A stretch of 64,000 nt of DNA, taken from assembly GCA_001897535.1 (NCBI GenBank), contig MKTC01000040.1, forward strand, positions 124,001-188,000, in the 5' to 3' direction. The notes below the pieces were generated by a model, which worked only from the letters and a program-made list of their open reading frames with translations, made no database searches and was not told where the DNA came from. The position numbers and the translations under genes are program-made. Positions 44,641 through 53,993 of the stretch are shown here, piece after piece. Positions within the stretch are counted from its first letter, which is position 1; every line of letters begins with the position of its first letter. Origin of the DNA: Bacteroidetes bacterium 37-13. GTDB taxonomy: Bacteria; Bacteroidota; Bacteroidia; Chitinophagales; LD1.

Positions 44641-46521
44641 ATGTTAAAGAAAATTTTATCCATTTTTATTACAGTTGCATTTATTGCAAACTCTTATTCG
44701 CAATCCGGATGTCCGGGTTGTAACATTGATAATACGTGCCAAAAAACACGCGATGTTACCATTTGCCCACCGGCATTGCCCGATGCTTGTTTTAATGCTC
44801 CTTATAGTGAAGATCTTACTTTTTATGTTCCAAAAGATATGGATTATCAAGGAACAGCAATTACACTTGGCAGCATTCAATTGGTAAGTATTACGAATGT
44901 TCCTGCCGGAATGAGCTGGGAATTGAATGACCCAAGCGGACTCTATTCGGTTACAGCTCCGGCAATTAGAGGATGTATTAAAATTTGTGGCACACCAACA
45001 GTTTTTGGTACTTTCTACATTACTGTTACGGTGAACGCAAATGTTACTTCTCCAATTTCTACTTCAAGAACTCAATCTTTTACTTTGCCATTGATAGTTA
45101 AGAATTGCGGAGGTGGAAATCCGTTTTTCAGCTACAACACAAATGTTGGTTGTGATACTTTAGGAGTTGATTTTGAAGGCTTATACTCTGCTGCTGCGCC
45201 TAAACAAACTGAATTTGAATGGGATTTTGGCAATGGCACTACCGGCACTGGAAAAACTCCTGCAAAAGTAATGTATTCACAACCTGATACATACTTGGTA
45301 ACACTAAACACTAAGTTTTACGATTTAACTTTAGACAGCGTAACCGCTACAGTTACCGGTGATTGGTTTTGTGGAGATATAGAAGAACCCAACTATCCAA
45401 TTGTAGGTTGCACAGGCTTACCCGATCCTCAATTTAAGTTTACGAGTGGTAATGCAACCATGTCTGCCAGTTACAAAAGCGATACTAGAACCGCAAAATG
45501 GTCTGCTTCAGATTTGTTGCAGAGCGGAAAACCATTTAGATTAAAAGATCAAGCCAATGTAATTAAATTTGAAGATTACGATCCAACCAGTGCAAATGAC
45601 GATGGAGGTACAACGGCATTACTAATTAGCGCACCGGGCATTTATACTTATACTACAAATTCTCCTAATGGCGGTGGAGTTTCCGGTAGTATTTATATTG
45701 GTAAAACCTTAGATACTGTTTATTCTTTTACAGATACGGTTTTTGTAAATCCGCTTCCTCCGGCAACCGTAATCAATTATATTCCAGATACTGTTTTATG
45801 TGGTAATAACGAAGTGGTGCTTTCAGTTTATGATGGCTACCGCTACACTTGGTATAAAAACGATACTTCGGTAATTCCTTTGGAAGTAGATTCTTTCTAC
45901 ACCATTGCCGGAGATCCATATATTGTAATTGATACTATTTCAACCATTCGCGTTGAAATATCTGATACTGTAACTGGCTGTATTCAAAAAACTGAAAACA
46001 TTAGCGTGCGCCAAATGCCTCCAATTCCAGGCTTTATTGAATACTCCGGTATTTACCAATCTGATGCAACAACTATCGTTGCAGAGCAAGGTTACAACTA
46101 CCAATGGTTGTTAGATGGATTGCCAATTGCAGGTGCTGATTCTTTCTTGTTTAATCCTCCGGTTGATGGAAATTACTCTTGCATATTTACAAACGCAAGT
46201 GGCTGTGTGGACACAAGTAATGTAGTTGCATTTGTGGTATCCGGCATTGGAGAAATAAAAGACTTTAGCAATTTGGTACAAGTGATGCCAAATCCAAGCA
46301 ACGGCTCTTTAACTTTGTATGTAGCATCGAGCGAAGCAGAAACTATGCGCGTTTCAATCTACAACAACATGGGCCAAGAACTTAGAAATGAAATAGTAAC
46401 CCGCACAGGAAACAGTTTCAAAAAATTCTTTGACTTGCAGAACTTTGCAGCAGGAAATTATGTGTTCCATTTGAACTTAAATGGACAAAGCGCTACAAAA
46501 CGCTTTATGATTGCGAAATAG
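44641..46521 (+). CDS. Secreted PKD-domain protein with T9SS type A sorting domain
   Basis: 626 aa from ATG 44641. It has a signal peptide (LSIFITVAFIANSYSQ) and a Cys-rich opening (SGCPGCNIDNTCQKTRD). A PKD domain lies at about 190-250 (FEWDFGNGTTGTG then YSQPDTYLVTL). An Ig-like pair contains DTVLCGNNEVVLSVYDGYRYTWY and EQGYNYQWLLDG, and the T9SS type A domain at the end has MPNPSNGSLTLYV. It is a likely surface protein without visible catalytic motif. Monocistronic, with its own promoter and terminator. Confidence 0.85.
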   Translation: MLKKILSIFITVAFIANSYSQSGCPGCNIDNTCQKTRDVTICPPALPDACFNAPYSEDLTFYVPKDMDYQGTAITLGSIQLVSITNVPAGMSWELNDPSGLYSVTAPAIRGCIKICGTPTVFGTFYITVTVNANVTSPISTSRTQSFTLPLIVKNCGGGNPFFSYNTNVGCDTLGVDFEGLYSAAAPKQTEFEWDFGNGTTGTGKTPAKVMYSQPDTYLVTLNTKFYDLTLDSVTATVTGDWFCGDIEEPNYPIVGCTGLPDPQFKFTSGNATMSASYKSDTRTAKWSASDLLQSGKPFRLKDQANVIKFEDYDPTSANDDGGTTALLISAPGIYTYTTNSPNGGGVSGSIYIGKTLDTVYSFTDTVFVNPLPPATVINYIPDTVLCGNNEVVLSVYDGYRYTWYKNDTSVIPLEVDSFYTIAGDPYIVIDTISTIRVEISDTVTGCIQKTENISVRQMPPIPGFIEYSGIYQSDATTIVAEQGYNYQWLLDGLPIAGADSFLFNPPVDGNYSCIFTNASGCVDTSNVVAFVVSGIGEIKDFSNLVQVMPNPSNGSLTLYVASSEAETMRVSIYNNMGQELRNEIVTRTGNSFKKFFDLQNFAAGNYVFHLNLNGQSATKRFMIAK

Positions 46522-46538
46522 TTTTTCTTTTCGTTTAG

Positions 46539-46576
46539 AAAGGGCTAAGCATTACTTTTGCTTAGCCCTTTTTTAT
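46539..46576 (+). terminator. Rho-independent terminator after the PKD/T9SS gene
   Basis: aaagggctaagc pairs with gcttagccctt, followed by a long T run (ttttttatttt). It ends about 10 bp before the menC start. Confidence 0.88.
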
Positions 46577-46586
46577 TTTGTGAAAC

Positions 46587-47594
46587 ATGAAAATTACATT
46601 TAAGAAATACGAACTGAAATTCTCGCGACCAATCCTTACTTCGCGCGGTGGCATGAACGTAAAAAATGGCTATTTTGTTTATTTGGAAGAAGCAGGAAAA
46701 GTAGGAGTGGGAGAGTGCAGTTTTATTGAAGGATTAAGCTGTGATAATTTAGAAAACTACGAAGAGAAATTAGAAGAAATTGCTGCTGCTCCACAAAGCT
46801 ATATAGCAAATTTAGAAAGCCTCCAAAGTGAATTTCCATCTATTCGTTTTGGAATTGAAACAGCATTGCTTTCTTTAAAAAGTTCTGATGATATTTTGTT
46901 TCAAAGTGATTTTGCTTTTGGCAAATGCGGAATACCAATAAATGGATTGGTGTGGATGGGGAAAGAAGATTTTTTACAACAACAAATTGAGGAAAAATTA
47001 GCAGCAGGTTTTAGGTGTATAAAATTGAAGGTTGGCGCATTAGATTTTTCAATAGAATTAAAACTAATCGAAGGAATACGGAAACAATTTTCTGCCAAAG
47101 AAATTGAGCTTAGATTAGATGCTAACGGAGCTTTCAATGCACAAGATGTTTTTGAAAAATTGAAAGCATTTTCAGCTTTTGAAATACACTCGATTGAGCA
47201 ACCCGTGCAGCCAAAACAGTTTAATTTAATGCGAGAAATTTGCGCTTCAAATATCATTCCGGTTGCTTTAGATGAAGAATTGATTGGCGTAAATGCTCAA
47301 AAAGAAAGAGCCAAAGTTTTAGATGCTATTTTGCCGACTTACATTATTTTAAAACCAAGTTTATTAGGTGGCTTGCAGCCTTGTAACGAATGGATTTCGC
47401 TTGCAGAAAAGCGAGCAATAAAATGGTGGGCAACTTCAGCATTAGAAAGTAATATTGGTTTAAATGCTATAGCGCAGTGGGTTGCAGAAAAAGAAAATTT
47501 ATTGCCGCAAGGATTGGGCACGGGAAGTTTGTACCAAAACAATGTGCCAAGCAAACTTGAAATTAGAAATGGAGCGCTTTGGAATTGTGTTTAG
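46587..47594 (+). CDS. menC: o-Succinylbenzoate synthase (enolase superfamily)
   Basis: The 335-aa enzyme shows the muconate-lactonising/OSBS active-site pattern: KxK in CIKLKVGALDF, metal ligands Asp in ELRLDANGAF, Glu in SIEQPVQP and Asp in ALDEELIG, then the second-side Lys in IILKPSLLGG. It dehydrates SHCHC to o-succinylbenzoate in menaquinone synthesis. The other men genes are not adjacent. A different enolase-superfamily reaction (dipeptide epimerase) is less likely given the N-terminal RPILTSRGGM pattern. Convergent with cdsA, stop codons 2 bp apart. Confidence 0.85.
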   Translation: MKITFKKYELKFSRPILTSRGGMNVKNGYFVYLEEAGKVGVGECSFIEGLSCDNLENYEEKLEEIAAAPQSYIANLESLQSEFPSIRFGIETALLSLKSSDDILFQSDFAFGKCGIPINGLVWMGKEDFLQQQIEEKLAAGFRCIKLKVGALDFSIELKLIEGIRKQFSAKEIELRLDANGAFNAQDVFEKLKAFSAFEIHSIEQPVQPKQFNLMREICASNIIPVALDEELIGVNAQKERAKVLDAILPTYIILKPSLLGGLQPCNEWISLAEKRAIKWWATSALESNIGLNAIAQWVAEKENLLPQGLGTGSLYQNNVPSKLEIRNGALWNCV

Positions 47595-47596
47595 GT

Positions 47597-48538
47597 TTAG
47601 CCCAAATATTGAATTAGTGCTTTTAAATAACTGATTTGCTGTAGAACCCAAATAGTCATCACAGCAAACGGAACAGCAACAAAAAAGGCATCAAAACGGT
47701 CTAAGAAACCACCGTGTCCAGGTAAAATTGTTCCGGTATCTTTTATTTGTAAACTTCGTTTTAAAAGCGACTCGGCTAAATCCCCAAACACAGCAGCAGC
47801 AGACATTACAAGCGCAATTATCGCCCATTGCATGGGTGTGAAAAATTGCAATTCAGGAATTGGCAACTTGGTAAAAAAATAGCCTGCAACAACTGTTAAT
47901 GCTATTCCGCCAACTAAACCTTCAACTGTTTTTTTAGGGCTTAATCTTTCAAACATTTTTGTTCTGCCCAATAAAATTCCACTCATATAAGCTGCGGCAT
48001 CGTTTATCCATACCAAGCCAATAATGGCAAACAAAATCCACTTTCCGCTTTCAGAATAAATTTGGAAACTGAGCAAAATTGGAAGTGTGATATAAACTAT
48101 TGCAAGCAAATTCCATGCGATATTGTTGAATGGTTTTTCAGCTTTGGAAAACAACTCGTGCACAAACACAAGCATGGTAATTGCCGGGAAAAATACAGCA
48201 ACATCAGCAAAGGTAAACTTGCGACTCAATAGCGAATTAAGTATTCGCGCAATCCAACTTTCTCCTGTGGCAAAATCTTTAAGCCCGCCATTCAAAAAAA
48301 ATGAAATAATTAAAAGAAAAATACTGATTGCAATTACAAAATTTCTACTTTTTGTAGAGGCAAAAGGTGAGAAAGATTTTCTCGCATCATTTGTGATTTT
48401 GTATAGTTCGTGTAGGGAGCCAACCAAAACCAGTGCCATTACCAAGGCAAAACTCCAGATGTTCCAAAGTATGCCACCTGCCATAATAGCAACAAACACC
48501 AAAGCGCTAAGTGAGCGCGTAATAAAACTTTTTATCAT
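47597..48538 (-). CDS. cdsA: Phosphatidate cytidylyltransferase
   Basis: The 313-aa membrane protein has about seven transmembrane helices and the CDP-alcohol signature in SLLKRSLQIKDTGTILPGHGGFLDRFDAF, plus the upstream GRTKMFERLSPKKTVEG. It makes CDP-diacylglycerol from phosphatidate and CTP at the inner membrane. Its start overlaps the stop of the CPBP protease gene by 4 bp (48535-48538), so the two genes are translationally coupled. Confidence 0.94.
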   Translation of the reverse strand: MIKSFITRSLSALVFVAIMAGGILWNIWSFALVMALVLVGSLHELYKITNDARKSFSPFASTKSRNFVIAISIFLLIISFFLNGGLKDFATGESWIARILNSLLSRKFTFADVAVFFPAITMLVFVHELFSKAEKPFNNIAWNLLAIVYITLPILLSFQIYSESGKWILFAIIGLVWINDAAAYMSGILLGRTKMFERLSPKKTVEGLVGGIALTVVAGYFFTKLPIPELQFFTPMQWAIIALVMSAAAVFGDLAESLLKRSLQIKDTGTILPGHGGFLDRFDAFFVAVPFAVMTIWVLQQISYLKALIQYLG

Positions 48539-49488
48539 GCTGTAGTTGTTGTGTTTGTTGAATCTAAATTTGGTAATTTTTCTTCAATAGGAGCGGACTT
48601 ATTTTTGCACAACAACCAAAGTAAAGCAAATGTAAATACTCCTACAGTAATAGTTAGATAAAGTGGCAGATGTTCACTTGTGGTTATATCTGTAGCCAAT
48701 ACACCAGTTGCAAACAAATATTTTAATAAAACTTGTAGAAAATTATTGACAAAATGCGCAGCAATGCTAGCCCAAATACTTTGTGTGAAATAGTAAATAT
48801 AACCAAGTACCAAACCCATAAAAAAGATGGCAAAAGTATTGTAAAACTCAAAGTGCATCAACGAAAATGCCAAAGCGGAAAAAACTACCGCACCGTGAAT
48901 TCCTAAGCGAGTTTCTGATAATATTTTCAATACAGAACCTCTAAAAAAAAGCTCTTCGCCAATGGCGGGCATCACCGCAAGAACTAAAGTAATAAAAGCA
49001 AATCGAAGCGGTGTAACATCTTTAAAAAAAGCATTTAAAAGTGTATCGTATTTCTGTTGAAAATCTTTTAGCGAAGAAAGAGATTCGGGCAGAGGAATAA
49101 GCTTGTTTATATCTACTAAAAGTGCAATAAAAATACCGCTGCATAAAATTAGCCCAATAGTGATAAGAAATTGTTTTGCATTTGGGAAGTAAACTAATTT
49201 GAGAGGTTTGCCAATAGCGCCATAAGTGAGCGCGCTAAACATTAGTGAGGGTAGTAAAAAACCACCCAACCCTGTGCCGATAAATTGCATGAGTAATGCT
49301 GCCATCGGGTGAGCAGCTTGTAATCCTATATCGCTCGAAAATGCTTCTGTATCAACAACTCCGAGATATTGATGAATGATATACGCAGCACTAAAAAACA
49401 TCATTTGCATACATATAAGCATGAGTGCAAACAAGGTGAGTATTTTTAAAAATGGCGGCAAATACCGCAATGGTGGTTGTTGAATCAT
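48535..49488 (-). CDS. CPBP-family intramembrane glutamic endopeptidase
   Basis: The 317-aa protein has about eight hydrophobic helices and the Abi/CAAX-protease motifs GEELFFRGSVL (EExxxR) and LAFSLMHFEFYN (FxxxH), and a third conserved segment SIWASIAAHFVNNF (HxxxN). Its function in bacteria ranges from bacteriocin self-immunity to membrane protein processing; here it is undefined. First gene of a two-gene operon with cdsA. Confidence 0.9.
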   Translation of the reverse strand: MIQQPPLRYLPPFLKILTLFALMLICMQMMFFSAAYIIHQYLGVVDTEAFSSDIGLQAAHPMAALLMQFIGTGLGGFLLPSLMFSALTYGAIGKPLKLVYFPNAKQFLITIGLILCSGIFIALLVDINKLIPLPESLSSLKDFQQKYDTLLNAFFKDVTPLRFAFITLVLAVMPAIGEELFFRGSVLKILSETRLGIHGAVVFSALAFSLMHFEFYNTFAIFFMGLVLGYIYYFTQSIWASIAAHFVNNFLQVLLKYLFATGVLATDITTSEHLPLYLTITVGVFTFALLWLLCKNKSAPIEEKLPNLDSTNTTTTA

Positions 49489-49892
49489 TAAGTCAAACGT
49501 AAGATTTCAATATTGAACTACAAACTTATAGTTTGCAGTTGGTTTGTAACACAATGCCAATGAGGCACTAAAGATGATGGGTTGAAAATTATTTGTAGAA
49601 AAATATTCGCTATATATATTTTTTTGAGTAATATATATTTGCTCACATATCCACACTATTAAGTTTAAATAACTACTTCTGTCTATTTTTTCTCAATTCT
49701 TAAATGTCATTTAGTTTTGTTTGTTTTTTTTGGCAAATGGTTTGTTTCAAAACCTACTCTTTCGCGCCCCGATTCTAAATACGGCAAACGCAAAATTTAG
49801 TGTTTATTAAGGATACCTTAATTAAACTTTAAACACACAAAATACATTTAAGAAGTAACAAAAATAAAATGAATACGTATTACAATAAACCT
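49489..49892. other. Gene-free divergent intergenic region
   Basis: About 400 bp between the divergent CPBP protease gene and the lipoprotein gene. It is AT-rich with short TATA-type runs (atatatattttt). TAGTTTTG near 49704 resembles a -7 box but has no TTG at the right distance. I see no RNA gene, repeat or ORF. Confidence 0.5.
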
Positions 49893-50303
49893 ATGAAAAC
49901 TATTAAATCCCTATTCGCAGCGGTAGCTGTATTAGCTACGCTTGTATTCTCGAGTTGCAGTAAGCCAAACGACACTCCGTTTAATGTCTATTTCTTATCA
50001 TCTCAACCAACGTTTCCAACTGAGATTCATGTTGTTTACAATAACAACTTTATTGGCGACATTAAGAAAGTTGATACTGAAAATACGGCAGAAATTGCCA
50101 GAATGCGTTCAGGTTTAAACACTATTGAAAAGCAAATTGGTTTAAAAGTTGTAGATAATAAAGGTACAGTACTTTCTGAAATGCGCTTTTCTTTATTGCC
50201 AGACGGAACTTACAAAAAAGTGAGCAGCAGCGGAAGTTTGAGCTATGAACTCAAAACTATCGAAAGCCATAAATTTGCAATCTTCTTTACTAAGTTGAAC
50301 TAA
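49893..50303 (+). CDS. Small lipoprotein of unknown function
   Basis: 136 aa from MKTIKSLFAAVAVLATLVFSSC, whose lipobox Cys is near residue 22; an ATG eight codons upstream is possible. The mature part looks like an all-beta domain (IHVVYNNNFIGDIKKV, LLPDGTYKKVSSSGSLSYEL). No known motif. It is probably anchored to the outer membrane facing the periplasm. Monocistronic, with about 120 bp to the next gene. Confidence 0.65.
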   Translation: MKTIKSLFAAVAVLATLVFSSCSKPNDTPFNVYFLSSQPTFPTEIHVVYNNNFIGDIKKVDTENTAEIARMRSGLNTIEKQIGLKVVDNKGTVLSEMRFSLLPDGTYKKVSSSGSLSYELKTIESHKFAIFFTKLN

Positions 50304-50423
50304 GTTTATCAACTAATAACTTTTAGATTTACAATAAATCGCAACTTTGTTCGTGTAAAATTGACAGACAAAATGTTTTGGCATTTTGTTTGCTATTACA
50401 ACTAAGAATAAATATTAAAAACT

Positions 50424-51098
50424 ATGTGGATTATTTTAATGGTGGTGATTTTTGGCGCGAGCGCATTAGTAAGCTGGCGACTGAAAAGCAAATTTTCTGA
50501 ATACTCGCAAATTTCATTTAGAGGCAATCTTTCAGGTGCAGAAATTGCAGATAAGATGCTTAAAGACAATGGCATTACAGACGTAAAAATTATTTGTGTA
50601 GAAGGTCAATTAACCGATCACTACAACCCTGCAGATAAAACTGTAAACCTTTCAACGGATGTTTATCATGGAAGGAGTGTGGCTTCGGCTGCTGTGGCAG
50701 CGCACGAGTGCGGTCATGCCGTGCAGCATGCCAGAGCTTATGCTTGGTTGGGAATGCGCTCTGCATTAGTTCCCGCAGTAAGTTTTTCTTCAAAATATAT
50801 GCAATGGATATTGCTTGCCGGGGTTTTAACCATAAATGTGTTCCCATATTTATTACTTGCAGGAATAGTGCTGTTTGCTATGACAACAATTTTCTCGTTC
50901 GTAACTTTGCCGGTTGAGTTTGACGCTTCAAAAAGAGCCTTAAATTGGTTAGAAACTTCAGGGGTTACCACTTCGCAAGAGCACGATTTAGCTTATGACG
51001 CTTTAAAATGGGCAGCTATGACTTATGTAGTTGCAGCATTAGGTTCTTTAGCCACATTGCTTTATTATGTTTCTATCTTTATGAGAAGAAGAGATTAG
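50424..51098 (+). CDS. Neutral zinc metallopeptidase, YugP family (membrane)
   Basis: The 224-aa protein has an N-terminal transmembrane helix, the zinc site AAHECGHAVQHARAYA (HExxH) at about residue 93, and three further hydrophobic segments (LLAGVLTINVFPYLLLAGIVLF and others). SLSTDVYHGRS upstream of the HExxH and the LPVEFDASKRAL segment are conserved in the family. The substrate is not known. It ends in a clear terminator before rnpB. Confidence 0.9.
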   Translation: MWIILMVVIFGASALVSWRLKSKFSEYSQISFRGNLSGAEIADKMLKDNGITDVKIICVEGQLTDHYNPADKTVNLSTDVYHGRSVASAAVAAHECGHAVQHARAYAWLGMRSALVPAVSFSSKYMQWILLAGVLTINVFPYLLLAGIVLFAMTTIFSFVTLPVEFDASKRALNWLETSGVTTSQEHDLAYDALKWAAMTYVVAALGSLATLLYYVSIFMRRRD

Positions 51099-51121
51099 TA
51101 AAATATTATTTTCAATACGAG

Positions 51122-51164
51122 ATCCCGATTAGGCAAAAGCAAAAAGTCAATCGGGATTTTTAAT
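51122..51164 (+). terminator. Terminator after the metallopeptidase gene
   Basis: atcccgatt pairs with aatcgggat around an 18-nt loop, followed by ttttaattt. It also stands just beyond the 3' end of the convergent rnpB. Confidence 0.75.
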
Positions 51165-51184
51165 TTCAGGATTACCAAAAAAAA

Positions 51185-51549
51185 GTTGCACACCTATAAG
51201 CCGGATTCTGTTTTTGCCAAAGCAAACCTCTACCATTTATCTGCAGTTGCGCTCGCGCGAAACCTTTAGCACTCAACCCCCTTGCATCGAGCGAGTAGCC
51301 CTCAAGCGCAAGTGTACATGAGCTTTCAACCCGTGAGGTTTACCCTTCTACCAATTTACATTGGCAGAACGTGCGCTCTTACCGCACATTTTCACCTTTT
51401 CCTTGCGGCAAAAAATTGCTGCCAGGTAGTTATTTTCTGTGGCACTCTCTTTTTTGCTATTGCAAAAACCACCCGTTAGGTGGCACGGTACTCTTTGTTG
51501 TCCGGACTTTCCTCACCAAGTAAATTGGAGCGGCAGAGCGGTGTGCAAC
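51185..51549 (-). ncRNA. rnpB: RNase P RNA (class A)
   Basis: Read on the minus strand, the RNA begins gttgcacac-like and ends with its complement, forming helix P1. Near the 5' end is gaggaaagtccggac and near the 3' end acagaatccggcttatagg, the two universally conserved parts of helix P4. The gene is about 365 nt, normal for bacterial class A RNA. It processes the 5' ends of tRNA precursors together with RnpA, which is not in this window. No overlapping ORF is credible. Confidence 0.96.
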
Positions 51550-51554
51550 CATTG

Positions 51555-51562
51555 CAAAAATA
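51555..51562 (-). promoter_or_regulatory. -7 element of rnpB promoter
   Basis: On the minus strand TATTTTTG matches TAnnTTTG and ends about 5 nt before the predicted 5' end of RNase P RNA. No obvious TTG -33 box is seen. Confidence 0.5.
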
Positions 51563-51627
51563 GAATTATCGCACGCCATTTTTTTATTTTATTTTTTAGT
51601 TCCTAAATTTCATACCTTATTTGCTTT

Positions 51628-52752
51628 ATGCGAATTGCTTTCGATGCCAAACGTGCTTTCAATAATTTTTCAGGCTTAGGAAATTATAGCCGTTTGCTCA
51701 TTTCTGCACTCGAAGAAAATTTTCCTGAAAATGATTATTTTCTTTTCACACCAAAAGTGCAGTATCCTTTATTAGAGAACTTTCCCAAAGTCGGCAAAAT
51801 AATTTTGCCTGAAACTACTTACCAAAAACTATTTTCATTCTATTGGCGCTCGTGGGCATTGCAAAAGCAGCTAAGCGAAAATAGGATTGATATTTTTCAC
51901 GGTTTATCAAATGAATTACCTTTTAATGCACACCGGTTTAAGTGCAAAAATGTAGTTACTATTCATGATTTGTTATATCTAAAACATCCTGAAGATTTTC
52001 CTGCATTTGATAGATTTTTCTACCAACAAAAAACAGCGTATGCAGTTAAAACCGCTGATATTATTACAGTAAACAGCCAGCAGACAAAACAGGATTTAAT
52101 CAGCTATTTTAAAATTTCCGAAAAGAAAATTGATGTAACTCCACACGCCATTGGCAATCATTTTTACACTGCAAAAAGCAAAGAAGAAAGAGAGAAAGTT
52201 TTAAAAAAATATCAATTACCTAAGAAGTTCGTTTTGCAACCGGGAAGTTTTTTGGGGCGGAAAAATCATGCTCTTTCAATAGCTGCATTTTCTTCTATTT
52301 CTAAAAAGTATAGTGATTTGAATTTAGTGTTTACCGGCAGTGGTGGAAACCTTGAGAATAAACTCCGCACACAAATTGAACACAGCGGATTAAGTTCAAA
52401 AATAATTATTAGAAAAAACATTGAAGCATTTGATATGCCTACCGTTTACCAAGCATCTGAAATGGTGCTCTATCCATCGCTAAACGAAGGTTTTGGATTG
52501 CCAATTTTGGAAGCTTTTGCAAGCAATGTTCCAGTAATTACTTCTAATATAAATGTGTTTAAAGAAACAGGAGGAAGTGCAGCATTATACATCAATCCTA
52601 AATTAGTTTCAGAATTAGAAAATGCTATTTCATTACTTATTGAAGATAATGTGCAACGGCAGTTGTTAATTAAAGAAGGAGAGTTGCAGCTCAGTAAATT
52701 TTCTTCAAAGGCTATTGCCGAAAGAATGATGCAGCTTTATAGAAGCTTGTAG
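51628..52752 (+). CDS. Glycosyltransferase family 4 (GT-B) protein
   Basis: The 374-aa enzyme has a GT-B architecture. The N-terminal acceptor domain starts MRIAFDAKRAFNNFSGLGNYSR. The C-terminal GT1 domain has KFVLQPGSFLGRKNH and the nucleotide-sugar motif EMVLYPSLNEGFGLPILEAFA (E-x7-E). It transfers a sugar from an activated donor, probably for surface polysaccharide or lipid glycosylation. The substrate is unknown. It stands alone, ending at a small bidirectional hairpin. Confidence 0.88.
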   Translation: MRIAFDAKRAFNNFSGLGNYSRLLISALEENFPENDYFLFTPKVQYPLLENFPKVGKIILPETTYQKLFSFYWRSWALQKQLSENRIDIFHGLSNELPFNAHRFKCKNVVTIHDLLYLKHPEDFPAFDRFFYQQKTAYAVKTADIITVNSQQTKQDLISYFKISEKKIDVTPHAIGNHFYTAKSKEEREKVLKKYQLPKKFVLQPGSFLGRKNHALSIAAFSSISKKYSDLNLVFTGSGGNLENKLRTQIEHSGLSSKIIIRKNIEAFDMPTVYQASEMVLYPSLNEGFGLPILEAFASNVPVITSNINVFKETGGSAALYINPKLVSELENAISLLIEDNVQRQLLIKEGELQLSKFSSKAIAERMMQLYRSL

Positions 52753-52766
52753 CCATGTAAACAAAA

Positions 52767-52785
52767 AAGCCGCTAAAAGCGGCTT
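52767..52785. terminator. Bidirectional hairpin terminator
   Basis: aagccgct pairs with agcggctt around a 3-nt loop. The minus strand runs into ttttttgttt, making it the likely terminator of the PID-CTERM gene and also the end of the glycosyltransferase transcript. Confidence 0.7.
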
Positions 52786-52812
52786 CTCTAATTTTATTCT
52801 AAGAAATTGATA

Positions 52813-53004
52813 CTATTTATTTTCCTGAGTCTTTGCTCTTGAATCTTTTATGCGTTTTATGCCATAAGCAGCACCTGCGCCTAAAAGCAATAATGCACCT
52901 CCATCAATTGGAACTCCTGCCGGTGGAGGACCTCCGGGACCTGCTAAAAGGATTGTAGCATTGGCAAAAAACAGTGCAACTAATGATGAAATTTTGTATT
53001 TCAT
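52813..53004 (-). CDS. Small PID-CTERM sorting-signal protein
   Basis: The ORF track gives 110 aa, but the first 47 residues overlap sucD and are not gene-like. The real start is MKYKISSLVALFFANATILLA at 53004, giving 63 aa. After the signal peptide the mature protein is little more than GGPPPAGVPIDGGALLLLGAGAAYGIKRIKDS: a Pro-Gly stretch, the PID motif, one hydrophobic helix and a basic end. This is the layout of the Bacteroidota PID-CTERM sorting domain, thought to be a tripartite signal like PEP-CTERM. The processing enzyme is not in the window. Confidence 0.75.
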   Translation of the reverse strand: MKYKISSLVALFFANATILLAGPGGPPPAGVPIDGGALLLLGAGAAYGIKRIKDSRAKTQENK

Positions 53005-53066
53005 AATAGTATTTTGTTGTGTGTTTATGTTACAATAATAAAGTTTTTTCTTTTTAAGAAAAAAAA

Positions 53067-53951
53067 TTAAGCAGTTACTCCTTTTAAAACCTTTGCAACG
53101 GTTTCGCCAATTTCTGCCGGAGAGGCTACAACGTGTAAGCCGCATTGTTGCATAATAGCCATTTTGGCTGCTGCGGTATCTTCAGCACCACCAATAATTG
53201 CACCTGCGTGTCCCATTCTTCTTCCTGCCGGAGCTGTTTGGCCTGCAATAAAACCAATCACTGGTTTTTTATTTCCTCCCGCTTGAATCCAACGAGCGGC
53301 ATCGGCTTCTAAGTTTCCTCCAATTTCACCGATCATTACAATGGCTTCTGTTTCAGGGTCGTTCATAAATAATTCAACAGCTTCTTTGGTTGTGGTGCCA
53401 ATAATTGGGTCGCCACCAATACCAATTGCGGTTGTAACGCCCAAGCCTGCTTTTGCCACTTGGTCTGCTGCTTCGTAAGTTAAAGTTCCAGATTTTGAAA
53501 CTATACCAACTGAGCCTTTTTTAAATACAAAACCTGGCATAATACCTACTTTTGCTTCATCAGGGGTAATTACTCCCGGGCAATTTGGGCCAATCAATCT
53601 TGATTTTTTTGTGCTTAGAAAGTTCTTTACTTTCACCATATCTTGTACTGGAATGCCTTCGGTGATTGCAACAATCAACTCAATGCCGGCATCGGCTGCT
53701 TCCATAATGGCATCGGCTGCAAATGCAGGTGGCACAAATATGATGCTTACATTTGCTCCTGCTTGGTTTCTCGCATCTAAAACGGTATTGAAAATTGGTT
53801 TTTCTAAGTGCAAAGAACCTCCTTTTCCTGGAGTTACGCCACCAACTACGTTAGTGCCATAAGCTATCATTTGCTCAGCGTGAAAGGTTCCTTCTTTACC
53901 TGTGAAACCTTGCACTATTACTCTTGAATTTTTGTTTACTAAAACGCTCAT
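53067..53951 (-). CDS. sucD: Succinate-CoA ligase, alpha subunit
   Basis: The 294-aa protein has the CoA-binding N-terminus ([25 protein letters not shown]), the ligase segment [21 protein letters not shown] and the active-site histidine in [12 protein letters not shown], which is transiently phosphorylated. It makes ATP or GTP from succinyl-CoA in the citric acid cycle with SucC, which is not adjacent. A short AT-rich hairpin (ttttttctt/aagaaaaaa) follows its stop. Confidence 0.96.
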   Translation of the reverse strand: MSVLVNKNSRVIVQGFTGKEGTFHAEQMIAYGTNVVGGVTPGKGGSLHLEKPIFNTVLDARNQAGANVSIIFVPPAFAADAIMEAADAGIELIVAITEGIPVQDMVKVKNFLSTKKSRLIGPNCPGVITPDEAKVGIMPGFVFKKGSVGIVSKSGTLTYEAADQVAKAGLGVTTAIGIGGDPIIGTTTKEAVELFMNDPETEAIVMIGEIGGNLEADAARWIQAGGNKKPVIGFIAGQTAPAGRRMGHAGAIIGGAEDTAAAKMAIMQQCGLHVVASPAEIGETVAKVLKGVTA

Positions 53952-53993
53952 CTTTTATTCTGTATTTTAAATTATAGTTTCAAATCAATGTGT

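Noticed and set aside
49489-49868. Possible small RNA or ORF in the 400-bp divergent gap
   Set aside because: No stable hairpin with T run, no conserved RNA motif and no ORF of coding character was found.
51282-51479. 65-aa ORF opposite RNase P RNA
   Set aside because: The DNA is explained fully by rnpB on the other strand.
53005-53145. Long N-terminal extension of the PID-CTERM ORF
   Set aside because: It overlaps sucD and lacks signal-peptide character. The signal peptide starts at 53004.
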